Shown: positions 43,884 to 56,845 of the stretch, one piece after another
Layout: every line of letters starts with the position of its first letter
Numbering within the stretch: the first letter of the stretch is position 1
Origin: Marsupella aquatica
Lineage: Eukaryota; Marchantiophyta
Assembly (NCBI GenBank): GCA_973895155.1
Contig: OZ316899.1
Span: forward strand, 7,812,001 to 7,876,000
Length of the DNA stretch: 64,000 bases
Direction: 5' to 3'
Program-made: the position numbers and the translations under genes
Notes under the pieces: generated by a model
Databases searched by the model: none
Told to the model about the DNA's origin: nothing
Seen by the model: only the letters and a program-made list of their open reading frames with translations

Positions 43884-46800
43884 TGTCAAGACCCAATGTC
43901 AACCACTTGACAACAAGATCTGCAAACTAAGCCGTGAGGCCAACTCTATTCATCTCTTAGGCATGAGGAAACGTGAATATACACAAGGGTCACAGTATAA
44001 CTAATCGAGAGCTTCTTTTACTACCTGATTCCAGCCCTGCTGGTGCACTAAAAACTTGCTAAAGAAGAAGGCCCTAAACTCCCCGCAGCCCAGGTACTTA
44101 TCCTGGCAGTGGATCCGCCTAATTCTTTGCAATGTAAGCCTAATCTACCTAACTATAATCTACCTATGTACAGCAAGGCAGGAACACAAGTGTTGCTCTT
44201 ACCAGTGGATCCGCAATCCCACTAATCTAAGTGTCAGGGCCGCCTCCTGGTCCTGATCCTAATTCTAAACTTGGAGATCTAAGCCCACCCTGCCCACTCA
44301 CACCTCCTCCCTCCACGTCCGCCCTCCTTAAAAGGAGCGGCCCTCCACCACCGTCATGGTAGTGGTGGCTGATCCTCAATGGACGCCCCCAATGCTTCTT
44401 CCGTAGCCATTGCCGTAGGTCCATCCTCTGACAGATTACCTGCCCCAGACCAAGTCAACTCTCCAGCGGCCTGACTGGGTCCACCCTCGGCTTCGGTCTC
44501 AGCATCGGCCACGGCCTCTAATATGGCTACGGCCTCCTCGGCATGCTCTAGTGGAGGATCTGATACCCCGGCTTCATCACTAAGTGTTCCGGCCTCGGCC
44601 TTACCATCCCCGCCTTCTAGGGGTGGATCTACCGTGATCCTGCCTGAGGTTGGTGCCGGTTGTACCTCCTCTGTCACGACGGCTTGAGAAGCTGCATTAC
44701 TCCCTGGCCCAGAAGGTTTCCGCTTCTTCTTCCCTGTTTTGGCAGCTGGTCCCTTCCCCTTGCCACTTATCTCCGACACCAGTGCGAGTGTCGCGGCTTG
44801 TCCTTCGGCCAGTATTACTCCTGGGAACTTGGTTGCCCCAATTGGACTTGATGAAACCAAGCACTTAAATACTGCGGCTTGTTTCTTTAGCCGCTCTGTT
44901 TGGTTGTCGGCTCGCCGCTGTAAGTTCTCCATCTTCCTCGTGCTTTCCTCCAACTCCTCTTGCACTTTGTTCAGGTCCTTGCAAGCCTCCTCCAACTCCT
45001 TTTGGGCTTCCTCCAATTCCTTTTTTAAGGTAGCCCTCTCCTCTTGGGTTGCTCTTAGCTCCTTGTCGAACTCCACTACAACCTCAGACTCCATTTTATT
45101 CATCTTGGCATAAGTCTGATCGAGCTGGTTGTCTTTCTCACGCAGTTTGGCCTTGAAGCTGGCCGTTAGGGATGCAAGCTCCTGTTGCAGCACAATTATC
45201 CCTTGATAGGATTTCCCTAACTCGGCCTCCTTCTACTCAAGGGCTTCGCGGATATCCTTGAGTTCCCCCTTCAATGCCCTTTCCCTTCTCTGAGTCTCCG
45301 CCATGGCCCGATTGTTGGCTGCTATGTGGGCCTCCTCTGCATCCCTCAGCTCTCGCTTCCACTTCTCCCTTTCCTTGACCGCAACGGCCAACTCCTCCTG
45401 GGTCTGAGTCAGTTTATCCTTGATAATCTGATTATCAGACTAAGCGGTATCCAATTGCCCCTACATGATGTTTAGCTCATGCCGCTTAATCTGCAGCTCA
45501 TCTTGGGCTTTCTTGGCCGCCTTTAGGTCTTCCACCTCGGCTTCCCTTGCCCTAAGTTGACGGATGACCTTGTCTTTCTTTCTTCTCTCCAACGCCACCG
45601 CTTCTTCTAATCGGCATTTTTCCAACATCTCCCTCTAGAAAAAAGGTCCCTGCTCCAACTCCTCCCCAAAGATGTTGAGCGCAAGTTTCCCACACATCTC
45701 CCCGTACTCCATGGCTCTTTCTTTAGCATAGGTGGAGTGAGTAGAAGTCATCGACATCAACCACCGTGGCCTTTGTTCCCAAGCCGCCTTGCGGATTTCT
45801 TCTATCGTGGCTGGAGGACTACTTTGTTTTTCTGCAAGCCGCCTAATGTCCTCTGGTCATTCTCCCCCTGGTAAATCTTTCTCCCTAGCCAGGGCTGCCC
45901 TCTCTTCCTCCCTGAGTTGCTCCTGAAACTCTTGTGCCGTCTGTTTTATGCCATCAAAGCTCAGGGGAGCGACATCTGGCGGGGGGGACTTGGGGCTGTT
46001 ATGCTGGGTGGGGTCCCCTCGAACTACTCTTGGAAGCGTGGGGATGAAACGGCCATAGGTCCTTATTCCTGGGACATGATGGTCCAACCCGTAGCCGGAG
46101 TCATCATTGCCGTAGTCCTCCACCGCCTCCTCCACTGCTTGGACTACCGGCTCCCCCCGCTGCTCCCCTGGTCTTGCCGTGAACACGGCCTCCTGCCGAT
46201 CATAGCTAGCAGGTCCTAGTTCCTCCTCTGGCTTCCAGGCTGTCTTCTCCCTTTGTTTCCCCTAAACAAGAGCCTTAGGCTGCCTTCCCTCGGCTACAGG
46301 ACTCGAGGCTCCTACATACATTTGAACCCCCGGCTCGTGTTCCAGCCTCCTTCTTTCCTTGGCTCCAGTAAAGGGGTTTTCCTTCATGAGTCGGCTTAGG
46401 CTGACCTCTAAAGGAGTGTCCTGTACCTATGCCATTGCCGTTGTAGTTCTCTTTTCTTTCTCCAACAATTTCAGCAGATTCTGCATGCCTGGTTGTTGCA
46501 TCGGCAAGTCCTCCGTCCTCGGCCTAAACACCTACTCGATTGTAGGACTGTCGGGCTGGTTTGGTTTCTCTATTGCCGGCCTCTATTTTGGAACCTCCTT
46601 TGGTGCCCTTGCCTGCAGTGGAAGTATCGGGGCAAAGATCTGACTTCGGGCATACCAGCACAATAGCAACATGTGATAGCCAAGCCGGGACACGCTTCCC
46701 ATGCCGATCGCCTGCTGTTCCTCCCTCAAGATCTTCTTCAGTTGGGTGAGGAGGTACCCGTTGTAGTCCCGGCTTGGGTCTGGCCTTTCCGCTAGGTAGA

Positions 46801-48162
46801 CCTGTGCCTTGCCGATCTCTGGCCTTGGCAAGTTGCAGTGCATGGTTACCCCCAAGAAATTGATGATCTCTCCTATGTGCGGGTTGGTGCAGGTGTTCTA
46901 AAAGAATCCATTCTTTGTTGATGGCCATGGGAATGATTGGAACTCCTTGTCTGGCAAGGTCTTTTGGGTATCTACTTTGGTCTTATTGCCCATCGGCAAG
47001 CCAAACACTTTGGCAATCACCCGGGGAGTGAGATAGAGATCCTTCCCATACACCCTTGTGGAATTGGTCTCAGGTTCCCATGATCCCCCAAATTCTAATC
47101 AATCTGAATCCAGCACCTCCGGCTTCAGCCATGGGAATTTCACGAAAGCTTTCAAGCCGGATCCGGCCATGACGCCCTGGTACTTCCGAGTCTGCATAGC
47201 CGTAAAGCATGCATCCTCTTCACGTGCAAAGTGTAATTGCACTTCCTTAGGGAGGGTCGCCGCCCAGCCTTTCCAGGTGTCATCTCTTGTCGGAATGGCA
47301 TTGATGGGGTCGACCTCCTCTTCTTCGGCTTTGTCCTGCCTCTTGCTCCCTTGCTCGGCTGGCTTCCTTGGTGCCGCCGACCTCATTCTCTTTGCAGGGG
47401 TGGTCACTTCGTTGGCGTTCCCTTTCCTCTTCATAGCTGTTGCCATGGATGTTTCTCCTAGAACGGTTGCCTTCGTCCACCCCTCCATGCTACCCTTCAA
47501 CTCCCAGTGTATGTTGTTGCAGCGGTTGATGGCTTCCCGGATGCCGACTATTTTGTTCTCACAAAATAGAAGATAGTCAAGTTCGTTGCTAGTAGGTGTC
47601 CACAGGAATTCAGCCATGATGAGTTCTCCTCCTGAGAAGGCAGACTTCTGCAGCTCCCACAGTTGAGCAAGCTCCTGCCGTTCTCAAGCGGCTCTCTCCA
47701 ATTCTTCGTCCTTGTAGGTCCCAATGTACTCAGTTGCCCGTTCTAACAAGCATCCCCAAAAATGAGCAACCTGATTGACGTTGCTCATACCCTTCCTTGA
47801 ATTGATAGTTGGTATCTGCTCCCTCCCCAAGTGCTTGCCTAAGCAGTTGACAATAGTTGCTTCACGTAGTCGTCTGCTTAGTTCGTACTTGCAAATGAGC
47901 CACCATTCCTTACGATCGATCCTTACCCCCTTGTCTGGTCTTCCTTCCCGTTAGTTACCCATAGCCACCGGTACTTAGCATGCCCTAACCCTAATCGTGT
48001 TCCCTCTCCCGATGTCCTTACTTCCGGCCTCGGCTCGGGTTCCATAGTCATCCTTAATTGTTTATATTTTCCTTGTTTTTGTTACTATACTAATGTGTTT
48101 CCAGGGTACACTCCTGATTTTACCATTTAAACTGGCCTAGTGATTCCTGGCTAGGCATCACA
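43884..48162 (-). mobile_element. 3' LTR of element E (4.28 kb)
   Basis: From TGTGATGCCTAGCC at 48162 to ...GGGTCTTGACA at 43884. The purine tract AAGTGGGGAGC precedes it, as AAGCAGGGAGC precedes the A LTR. Most of its length is an ORF. The left end was chosen by the TG..CA rule and is less certain than the right. Confidence 0.75.
44354..47962 (-). pseudogene. LTR-embedded ORF of element E
   Basis: About 1200 codons in one frame from ATG 47962-47960 to the stop at 44354. It is interrupted by in-frame stops (one at codon 4 and several between the open pieces 47617-47099, 46855-46583, 46186-45857 and 45193-44354), with no frame change between these pieces. Homologous to the E' ORF along its length: FWGCLLERA, WELKGSMEGWTK, IGKAQVYLAERPDPSRDYNGYLL, SRLGYHMLLLCWYAR, coiled coil (45190-44880) and an acidic Ala/Glu-rich tail. 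Not a known retroelement domain. Confidence 0.65.
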
Positions 48163-51100
48163 TAGCTCCCCACTTAATTGTGAAGCGTCCTCGCGAACAA
48201 CTTCATCTTTGTCCATATAGTATTTCTTGAGGCGGTCGTAGTGAATGCGAACTAGGTACACCTCTCCAGTTATGTTGGCCAATTGCACGGAGCCAGTGGA
48301 GAACTTCATGGTTACCCTGAAGGGTCCTAACCAGCGAGTGTAAAGTTTACCTGGAAACCTACTATACCTACTATCGTAAAGTAATACAAGATCTCCTATG
48401 TGAATACTAACTGGTTTCAACTTTTTATCATATTGTTGCTTCATGGTATTCTATCTATATTCTACTCTCTCGGCTGAAATTATTCTGGCCTCTTCTAAAG
48501 CGTCTAATCCATATTCTCGCTCCTCTGGGCTTTCCTCCTATGAGGCTCTCTCATTAATTGTAACTTGAAATGTAGGAATCTCAAGTTGCATGGGTACCAG
48601 AGCTTCCTGTCCAAATGTTAAGAAAAAGGGTGTATGACCGGTAGTGGATTTATAGGCTAAATTGTAAGCAAAAACAGCAGCAAACAATTTATCATCCCCA
48701 TCGAGTTTGTTTTGGGCTACGGTCTTGTTTAATATCTTTCCTATAATTCCATTGGCTTGTTCTGTCAACCCATTTGCCTTTGGGTGGTAAGGAGTAGTAG
48801 GCCTATGTCTAACTAAATACTACTTATTTAAACGACTAATTATATCATTCAGAAAATGGGTTCCTCTATCACTAACTAATTCTAGTGGTGCGCCATACCT
48901 GGTGAAGATCTGCTCAAACATGAATCGAGCCGTAGTAATTGCATCATCCTTCATTGTTGGCCTGGCCTCCACTCACTTAGTTGCATAATCCGTGGCCAGG
49001 ATTATGTACTTGTTCCTCCGAGGATGGGTTAATGGTTTCAGGGGTCCAATGTAATCAATACCCCACTTCTCAAATGGTGCCAGAGGTAGAATAGGGTGCA
49101 GTGGATGTCTTGTGGACGCCCTTGGTCCTCCCGCTTGTTGACAAGGATCGCATTGTTTGATAAACTGATAGACATCCTTGTGCAAGGTGGGCCACCAGTA
49201 ATTGGCATTTAATATCTTTTTAGATGTGGTTATTGGAGCAAAATGTCCTCCGGCTTCCTCTCCATGCATAGCCCGTAAGACTTGTTTTACCTCCCCTTTC
49301 TCCAAACACCTTTGAATTGTGCCGCTGATTCCATACCTGTGTGGCATGCCCCTAATGCATTGATACTGTTTGACCTTCCGCAGAAAGACTGCCGCTTGTT
49401 CTTGGTTTAGCCCTGGCTGTAATCTGGATGTGCTGAGAAATTGTAAAATCTCAGGGTACCATGTATCAGCTATTTCCACAACAAATAGTTCCTCGTCGGG
49501 GAATCGATCATCGATGCAATCCGTGGCAGGTTCACCTGTGATCCTTGAAAAGAAGTTGGCATTGGCATGTAGCTTTCCCGGCTTGATTTTTAGCTCGTAG
49601 TCAAATTCCTATAATAGCAAAATCCATCTTGCTACCCTGCCTGTAAGGTCCGGCTTATTTACTAGGTACTTCAAACTTTCATGATCAGTATGAAAGATTA
49701 CCTTGTACCCTAGCAAATAATGCCTAAACTTTTTACATGAATAAATGACTCCTAATGCTTCTCTTTCTGTGGTCGAGTAGTTTTGTTCGGCATCGGCAAG
49801 CTGGCGGCTTGCAAAGTATATAGGATGGTCCCTTCCTTTCTCATCTAACCGACTTAGTACTGAGCCGATACAGAAACCTGAGACATCTACAAAGACGTGG
49901 AAATCCTTGTTCCAGTCTGGTGCTATCATGACTGGGGCCTCTACTAACATTTGCTTTAATTCCACCACAGCTGTTACTCGTTCTGGTGTGGGTTCAAAGT
50001 CTGCACCTGCCTTGAGCATGTTGGTTAATGGTAAAGCTAGCTTGGCAAAATCCTTGATGAACCGGCGATAATAGCCAATGCACCCCAAGAAGGATCTCAC
50101 ATCCTTTATGTTCTTAGGTTGCATAATATCTAGCCATACTGCTAGCTTACCCTTGTCAATCTCAATGCCCTTCTTAGATACCTTGTGACCTAGCAGCACA
50201 CCTTCTGTTACTCCAAAGAAACATTTATCTGGGTGTAACTTGAGACCTACCTCTCTGCATCTCATGAAGGTCTTCCTTAGGTATTTAGCATGTTTCAATG
50301 CCTTCCCAAATACTGCAAAGTCATCAATGAAGATTTCCATGAACTTTCTCAAGTAGTCATGGAAAATGTTCACCATTAGTCGTTGGAACATAGCTGGTGC
50401 GTTACAGAGTCCAAACGGCATACGATTGAAGACATAGATCCCCCATTCCGTGATGAAGGCCGTCTTGATTTGGTCCTCCTGCCTAATAATGATTTGGTTA
50501 TAACCAGAGTACCCATCCATGAATGAGTATAGTTCATGATTGGCTACCATGTCCAATACCATATCAGTAAAGGGCAAGGGAAAATGGTCCTTCAACATGG
50601 CCTCATTTAACTTCCTATAATCCTGACAAACCCGGATCTTGGGTTTACCATTGGGTCCAGCTTTCTTGGGAACTATCACAATTGGAGACACCTAGTCTGA
50701 GTGTAGGACTGGAGTGATGAATCCAACTTCCATTAGCTTGTCGATTTCATCTTTGACCAACAGGGAATACTTAGGGTTCATCCTTCGAATTGGTTGTCGA
50801 AATGATTTGGCCCCTAACATGAGATCGATTTGGTGTTCTTCTAATTTTGGATCTACTCCCTTCGGGTCTTGATGGCTCCACGCAAACACATCTTGAAATT
50901 CAATCAGTAATTCACTGATTTCTTTCTCAAGCTCAGGTGCTAGGTCCCGTCCCAAGTTCAGTTCCCTTCCTTCTCCTAAGTCGAGCTTCCGGTATTGCCG
51001 TGCTTGGATCATATTAATCTACTTCTTCAAATTCAAGTCCAGCTCAGCTTCCAGCCTCTCTAGTCTCATACCTCCATAAACTGGAATCTCGGCTGCACTA

Positions 51101-51633
51101 GCCAAGTCGTTTGACTTGATTTCTCCCTTGTTATCCGCAGACTGTTCCTTTGCCGGTCTATTCGGTTTTGAATTGGTGGTCGGCTTCCCTTCCTGACTCG
51201 GCTCTGGGTTGTTTTTATGCATCTTCTCCATCCCCGCTTCTTGGGTTTCAGGCCGTTGTGCTCTTCCGTCTTCTAGTAGGGCCTCAATTTGTTCTGCCCT
51301 CGTGATCGGCTTGTATGCCGATCCCTTGGTATTTAATTTATTGCCGATGGTAGATGACGTTGTGGATTCTGCCGGCTCTGCCACAATGCCTGAGGAAAAT
51401 CCATTGTTTCTGGTGCAGCTCCCCACTTAGCCGTTTCATCCAACTAGTCCACCTCTTGTGCTTCCTCTGGAATTGAAGCTAGAAAGGTGGACTCTATGAC
51501 AAAGCAGTCCTCGGTCTCTTCTTCGCATTCTTCCAAGTCACCCTCCATAGGTTCTTGCCATAGTCCGCTGGGGGGTACTTCTGGTCTGAAGACACTTTCT
51601 TCGGTTAGGTCAGTGAGGCCTTCTAGCCAATGT
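48151..51633 (-). pseudogene. pol of element E (stops only, no frameshift between main blocks)
   Basis: All major pieces lie in one frame. RT carries SPIVIVPKKAGPNGKPKIRV, CQDYRKLNEAMLKDHFPLPF and FIDDF (about 50330). RNase H has FVDVSGFCIGSVL. The integrase finger H-H-C-C (49270-49130) and core GIDYIGPL, SDRGTHF and EQANG are present. Stops at about 51016, 50689, 49609, 48970, 48820 and 48538 fit CAG/CGA-to-stop or TGG-to-stop changes when compared with elements A and C. The acidic stretch upstream of 51426 corresponds to the post-protease region of A; protease and gag are missing. Confidence 0.85.
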
Positions 51634-51965
51634 TGTCACAAGGACTTAAACTTAGGGGCTCCTCGGGCAAATTGCACATTTCTGGCTACAATTGGGACAG
51701 GCGACAAGCACTTTTCGGAGCGAACTCTCACTCCTTCATATTTTTTACTTTTCTCACAAAGGTTACAATAGGTGCCCTCGAGTAAGCTTTCCCGCAAGAG
51801 TCTGGTAGCTGGCCCTACGGCGGGCTGCTACCTCTAACTAGTCGAGTAGAACTCCTCGAGTGACTAACTACTCAAAATCTGAAGGAAAACTATCCTCCTT
51901 AGCTCACAAAACCAAAACTCAACTAGCTACTCTACTAGTCTAAAATAGCTCACACGGAACTCGGG

Positions 51966-52085
51966 CCTGGACCAACGAGGCTCCAAACTCGAGAAATCCT
52001 GGCCTGGATCGACAAGACTCCAAACTTGAGAAATCCTCGTCTGGATCAACGAGACTCCAGACTCGAGAAATTCCCCGTCTGGATC
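51966..52085 (-). repeat. minisatellite in second B LTR
   Basis: Reverse-complement version of the three-unit 37-38 bp array at 11051-11162, with diverged units. Confidence 0.75.
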
Positions 52086-52537
52086 AAAAACTCCCCACCT
52101 GGATCCAACACTCGCTCAGAACTCCAAAACCGCCGCACAATAGTCGGGTTCCGCAGAACGGAGCGGAACTCACAGCTCGCAACTCAACAGATCTCAATAG
52201 ACAACCGCCAACCTCAATGAGCCGAGGCTCAAGTCTTAAGTAGCATTGGAAACCCAACCATCTAGCCTGAGCCAGCTGCCATCAGTGAGGCTCATCCAAA
52301 CTCCAAGCTTGGTGACTCACCCAAACACCAAACCTGGTGACGACAAGTCACCCAATCACCAAACCTCAATCCATCCAACCAAGCAGCCCCTCCGAGTCAG
52401 CATGCACGCAACCCAACCAGGAGGCCTTGCCCATCATTCCCTATAAAATCCATTCTTGAGCCAAAATCTTTTGGCACGACATCCTCCCCCAGTAAACCTG
52501 AGCAACCTCCGGTCTGCTCCAATCCATCAGATATCCT

Positions 52538-52876
52538 CTAAGTCTGAGTCCAAACTCGAGCCATGCGCTTGGACACTTCCTCCTCAAGAAACTCAAACCC
52601 AAAGCCTTCAGACTCAGCCTTAGGCACTCCACTTTCCAGAAACTCGAAGTCCAACTCATCCGAATCAGAACCAGTCAAGCCACTTTTGAAACTCAAGTCC
52701 AACGGATGTGCCTGGACCAGTGCGTGGTCTTCAAATTCACTCAGGTCGGAACTTGAGTCCATTCCCTTCTCGGTCCTCCTCTTGAAGATCTTCACCCTTT
52801 TCCCTGCGTAAGGTACTTGGTGAACTGTTCCATCCAACTCCCGAATAGTGTAGGTCGCATTTGCATGAACAACAAC
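52538..52876 (-). pseudogene. C-terminal part of pol, second B element
   Basis: Corresponds to the last ~110 codons of the first B pol (NATYTIRELDGTVHQVPYAG, KRVKIFKRRTEKGMDSSS and the acidic tail). It differs at the very end, where the reading ends in SKRMARVWTQT. The upstream part is cut by element C. Confidence 0.8.
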
Positions 52877-53775
52877 TGTCACGTCGTAGGCTTCGGCCTT
52901 AACTCAGACTTCAGCTTAGACGGGCACATCCCTCGTAAATCTGAGGGTTCGGGCAGGAAGGGAAGCACGTAATGCACCTTATTCTCGTAAACTAGCGCTA
53001 AGTGCGCATACTGCTAAATATGAACACCTCCTAGGTATGGTTTGTGTTCCGCCGCCGGAACGTACCTTAGTCGATAGCAGGATCGACCCCGGCTTAAGGG
53101 CTTCTAAGCCTTCGTGCTGTCCGCCTTCGATCCGGATTCGATGATACAGGTCCTCAACCCGTGCTCGCAACCACTTACCCGCAGGCTGCACCCTGTGCAC
53201 GTCTCGGGTAGTGCGTTCGGCCTGGCGCTGCCACCCATATACGAGAAACCCACACACATATGCGCACACATGCATACAATCTCGATTTACACGAAGGAAA
53301 ATGATGGGAAAGGATTTTACTACAAAGGGAACATATGCGTACACTTAGTTGACACGACAGCCTTGGAATGCACAGGTTCAAGGCCGAGGGTGCACACTAC
53401 AACGGAGCCCGGCTCCGCACTCGCCCGGCGAGCTTAGTCCTACCCCCTCCCCTTGGTACTCTGTCATTCCCAGAGGTCGGGACTCCCCGCATGTCCCACG
53501 GATGTCCGACTCTGAAACTAAAAACCCCCCCTCTGCCTCTACCGAGGGGTGCACTAAATACTAAGAGCCGAGGAACGGGGTGTCCTCTCGCCAAAGATTC
53601 GCTGACTAAGGTCCTAACTAAGCTGACAGTCAGGACGGAAAACGGCTGTGTCTCATTAGAAGATCCTAATTTACGCAGGCTGGACAGCAGGGCAGCGCTG
53701 CTGTACCTAAGGCAGGTGCCTGTCCCAAGAGCCTGACTAAGCCAATCCTAATCCTAATCTATTCCTACTCCGCCG

Positions 53776-56412
53776 CTAATGCCTGGCACGCTTGCCAGAG
53801 CCGCCCGAATGGGAACGGCCATCCTGCTGCCTTCAAAGCCTGTCATTGTCCGCCTTGAGGAGCTGGACCTGGTCCAGCAGAGATTCGTTCTCTCGCCTCG
53901 CCGCGTCCGTCTCCTCTGCTGCCTCCTGACATGCCTCCTCCAGCTGCTGGGCGTCGCTCGTCAGTTTACTCGCCAGCTGGTCCTGCTTCTCGGCCTCGGT
54001 TTGGAGCCGCGCCATCTCGGCCTGCAGCGTGGCTATCTCCGTCGCGTCCCGCTGGGCTCACTCCTCGGCCTCCTCCAGGTCTTTCTGCCAGGTGACAGCT
54101 TGTTTCTTCAAACTGTCAATCTGGTTCCGGAGTCGTGTAATCTCGGTCTCGTTCCCAGCTTTGGTCTGTTCGGCTAGGGCGGTAAGAGCATACGCCTTTG
54201 CTAACAACTCATCGGCGGCTGCAACCTTGGGTCGTAGTTGCAGAAGCTCAGCCTCTTGAGCCGCCACTTTGTTCTTTAGGTACACGGACTCCACCCGGTA
54301 CCGCTCTATCCTCTGAAGGGCCTCCGACTGGGCCCGACCTGCCTTTACGGCGGCAACCAACTCCTGATTGAAGAAACAGGCTACCTTCCGGGCCATGAAC
54401 TCCCCGGTATCCCGGGCAATTTGATGAGAGAAATCTCCCAGAAGCCCGTTCAGAAACGTACCCTGTACGAAGAGTTCCGGGTGGTCCAAGTTGTGCCTGT
54501 CCGGATTTGGGCACGGGCAGACATCAACACGCACAGGGGCCGGGGCAGTGACGTCCAGCCCTGGGGACATAACGTTGGAAGGGGCTGGAGTGTCCTCCTG
54601 TAGCGATGTCCGGTTCTCCGGAATTGCCACCGGCGGGTCCTTGGGAGACCCGGGTTCGGGTAAGACCTCTGCCGTACCAACTTCTATACTTAGCCCGGCT
54701 AGTTGGGTCGCATCAACGGTTGCGACGACCGACCCCTCCGGCGCCTCCTCGGTTACGATTACAGCTATTTGTGGAGGTGGGGTGGGTGAAGCTGGCATGT
54801 CCACTGGACTTCGGGCCTCGGGTTGGGGCCGTCTCTCCAATGCCGGAAAAACCCACCTAGCTGGGACCAGCTTTGTAACGTTGATGCGGGGAAGGGTTCG
54901 TCGATCAAACCGGGCGTACCACTCAAGAATGATTTCGATGTGGCTAGCAAAATACGCCTTCCCGCCAATGTACAGCGTCTTCCTTCGCCGCTCCATCTCT
55001 TCATGGAATTTCTTAGCGAAGTACGACGCCCATTTCCTAGGTCGATAGTTCTCGACCTGGATAACCTGGGCGGCGGAGATCTCCCCCCGGGGTTCCATCA
55101 TGTGGAGAGCGTACCTCTGGAACTCCAGCCGCTCAGCTATCTCGGGCATGAGGCAGGTCCTCATCACGAACCCGTTGTCTACTGATCCCTCTGAGGGAAA
55201 ACTTGAAGATTGGTACTTGGCCCCCTTGCCCCCGGGAGCCCGTGATTCGACTCGATGGTCACCTTCGGGTAACCCGAAGATCATCTTGAGCCATTCTTCT
55301 GTGAGGGACATATTCCTTCCCCGCAGCCAAGTCTGTTGACGTACGTCGTCATAATTCTTGACGAATTCTGTCATGTCCTCCCCGTAGTACCTACAAGTGT
55401 TCTAGGGGAGAGAGGCGAGGTGCTCAAATCCCTGAGTCTTCAGGTACACCGCATGCTTGGGATGGAGGATGTTGCTGTGAACGTTTTCCCCCATGTGATG
55501 CATCGTCACCTTGGCTACGGCTACCGTGGCCAACGGTAACCCGGATGTAGTGGCGGATTCCTTCCTCTTCTTTCCCCGTGACTGACTCGGGGAAGGTGAT
55601 ACTTCCCCATCCTCCCGATCGGGCCTGGGGAGTGCCACTGCGGTTGGTAACGGGCCCGGGGCGGCCACGGTCACCATGTTGTCTGCTGGGGCCGCTCCTG
55701 GGGTCAGAGCAGGGGGTGGGGACGATATAGTGTCGGCCCCCCGAGCGCTTGTTCCTCTGGGCCGCCTGGTCAAGGGTGGGGTAGCCTCGTCGTCATCGCT
55801 AAGATCCACAGCGTTGATGATGGAGCGTACCTGTGCTGGCTGGGTGATAGGTGGTGGGGTTTGGCTAGGCTGCGGCTGAGGCTGAAGCTGAAGCTGAGGT
55901 TGCATGGGTACGGGTACGGGTACGGGCCCGGCTGAGTTGGTCATGTTGGTTGATGGCCGAGTTCCCATGAAGCTCTGCAGGTGCTGGTAGAAGTTCTCCG
56001 AAGCGAGTGCGGACGCCCTTGTCGAACGGTTGGTACTGGACTCGCCGTTAATGACAGCCCGAACCTGGGCAGGGATGTGGTCGAAGTGATGTCGCTGCAG
56101 GTCGATTGTACCCGGGATATTGAAGACCTCGTCCGGAAGCCGAAGCAATGCTTCCCAGAACCCGATATATTTGTCTCCGTTGAAGAAGTACCCAGATACC
56201 TCAGCTGGTCGGTAAAGCTCGCTCTGAGACGGGTAGTCAAAGTTAAGGACGTAGTGGTGTCGTCCTGCTAGGCGGATGGCTCTCTCGTATTCGTGTTCGA
56301 TCTCGTATCAGCGCGGGTTGGCGTGTTTCAATGAATCGGCCAAGTGCCTTCCGGTAGATAGGAACTGCGTCCAGAATCGAATGGCCGAGCTGGAGACGAT
56401 CGTGTGCGACAT
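53776..56412 (-). pseudogene. LTR-embedded ORF of element C
   Basis: Third copy of the A-family LTR protein. Lesions: TGA 56308-56310, TAG at 55402-55404 where tryptophan is expected, TGA at 54058-54060 and a stop at 53833-53835. The longest open piece, 55374-54058 (438 codons), covers the whole globular domain and most of the coiled coil and has the same motifs (MSLTEEWLKMIFGLPEG, ISAAQVIQVEN, HIEIILEWYARFD). None of its stops coincides with those in the A copies. Confidence 0.7.
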
Positions 56413-56512
56413 TCAGAGGAGATAGTAGTGGTGACCTAGAGAGAACGAGAGAGCTGGGGTCGAAGCTGGCGCGCGGACTGATGGACTGGTGCACTACAAA
56501 GGGTTGGCTCCC

Positions 56513-56520
56513 CTTTTATA
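56513..56520 (-). promoter_or_regulatory. TATA box in element C LTR
   Basis: TATAAAAG on the minus strand, about 100 bases upstream of the LTR-ORF start at 56412. Same position as in A. Confidence 0.65.
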
Positions 56521-56845
56521 CTTTGAGGGCTTGTCGATCCCCGACGTCTCCTCGACGCCCATAGGTTGAACCGCTCACGCTTGTGGTGTACCGGCCACTC
56601 CGCCGGTCTGAGTCAACGTGCGTCAGTGGCCGCTTCCTTAAGTTCGTTATACGGACCCGAGGGAGGGGCCCCTCCACGCTCGTAACCCGGGTGTGCGAAT
56701 AGCGACCCGCCGCCAGCCCGAACCTGAAGTCCCCCTTATTGCCTAATGATGTCCTACCCCTAATGATTACCTAAATACTATCGTTATGCTAATAATAGCG
56801 GCCTAAGACCCACCTAATGCGCGTGCCGAGCGCAGTTAGACTGAA

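Larger units (their letters stand above)
43884..51633 (-). mobile_element. Ty3/gypsy element E (3' LTR and pol), 5' end lost
   Basis: Minus strand: pol from 51633 to 48151, then a 3' LTR 48162-43884. The gag and 5' LTR would lie right of 51633 but are cut off by the LTR of a second B element. The left flank is the leader of F; the possible target copy TTTGG (43879-43883) cannot be checked because the other end is missing. Same family as E' (1-4610). Confidence 0.85.
51634..52876 (-). mobile_element. 3' end of a second B element
   Basis: 3' LTR 52481-51634 (848 bp, TGTCGTGCC...GTGACA), purine tract beside it, and the end of pol up to 52876. It is nested in element E at 51633 and was itself interrupted by the LTR of element C at 52877. 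Overall close to B (4611-11493) with scattered differences. Confidence 0.88.

Noticed and set aside
54491-55048. 185-codon plus-strand ORF (also 32315-32872 minus)
   Set aside because: Both are antisense shadows of the LTR-embedded ORF; the same shadow recurs with each copy because the sequence is repeated.
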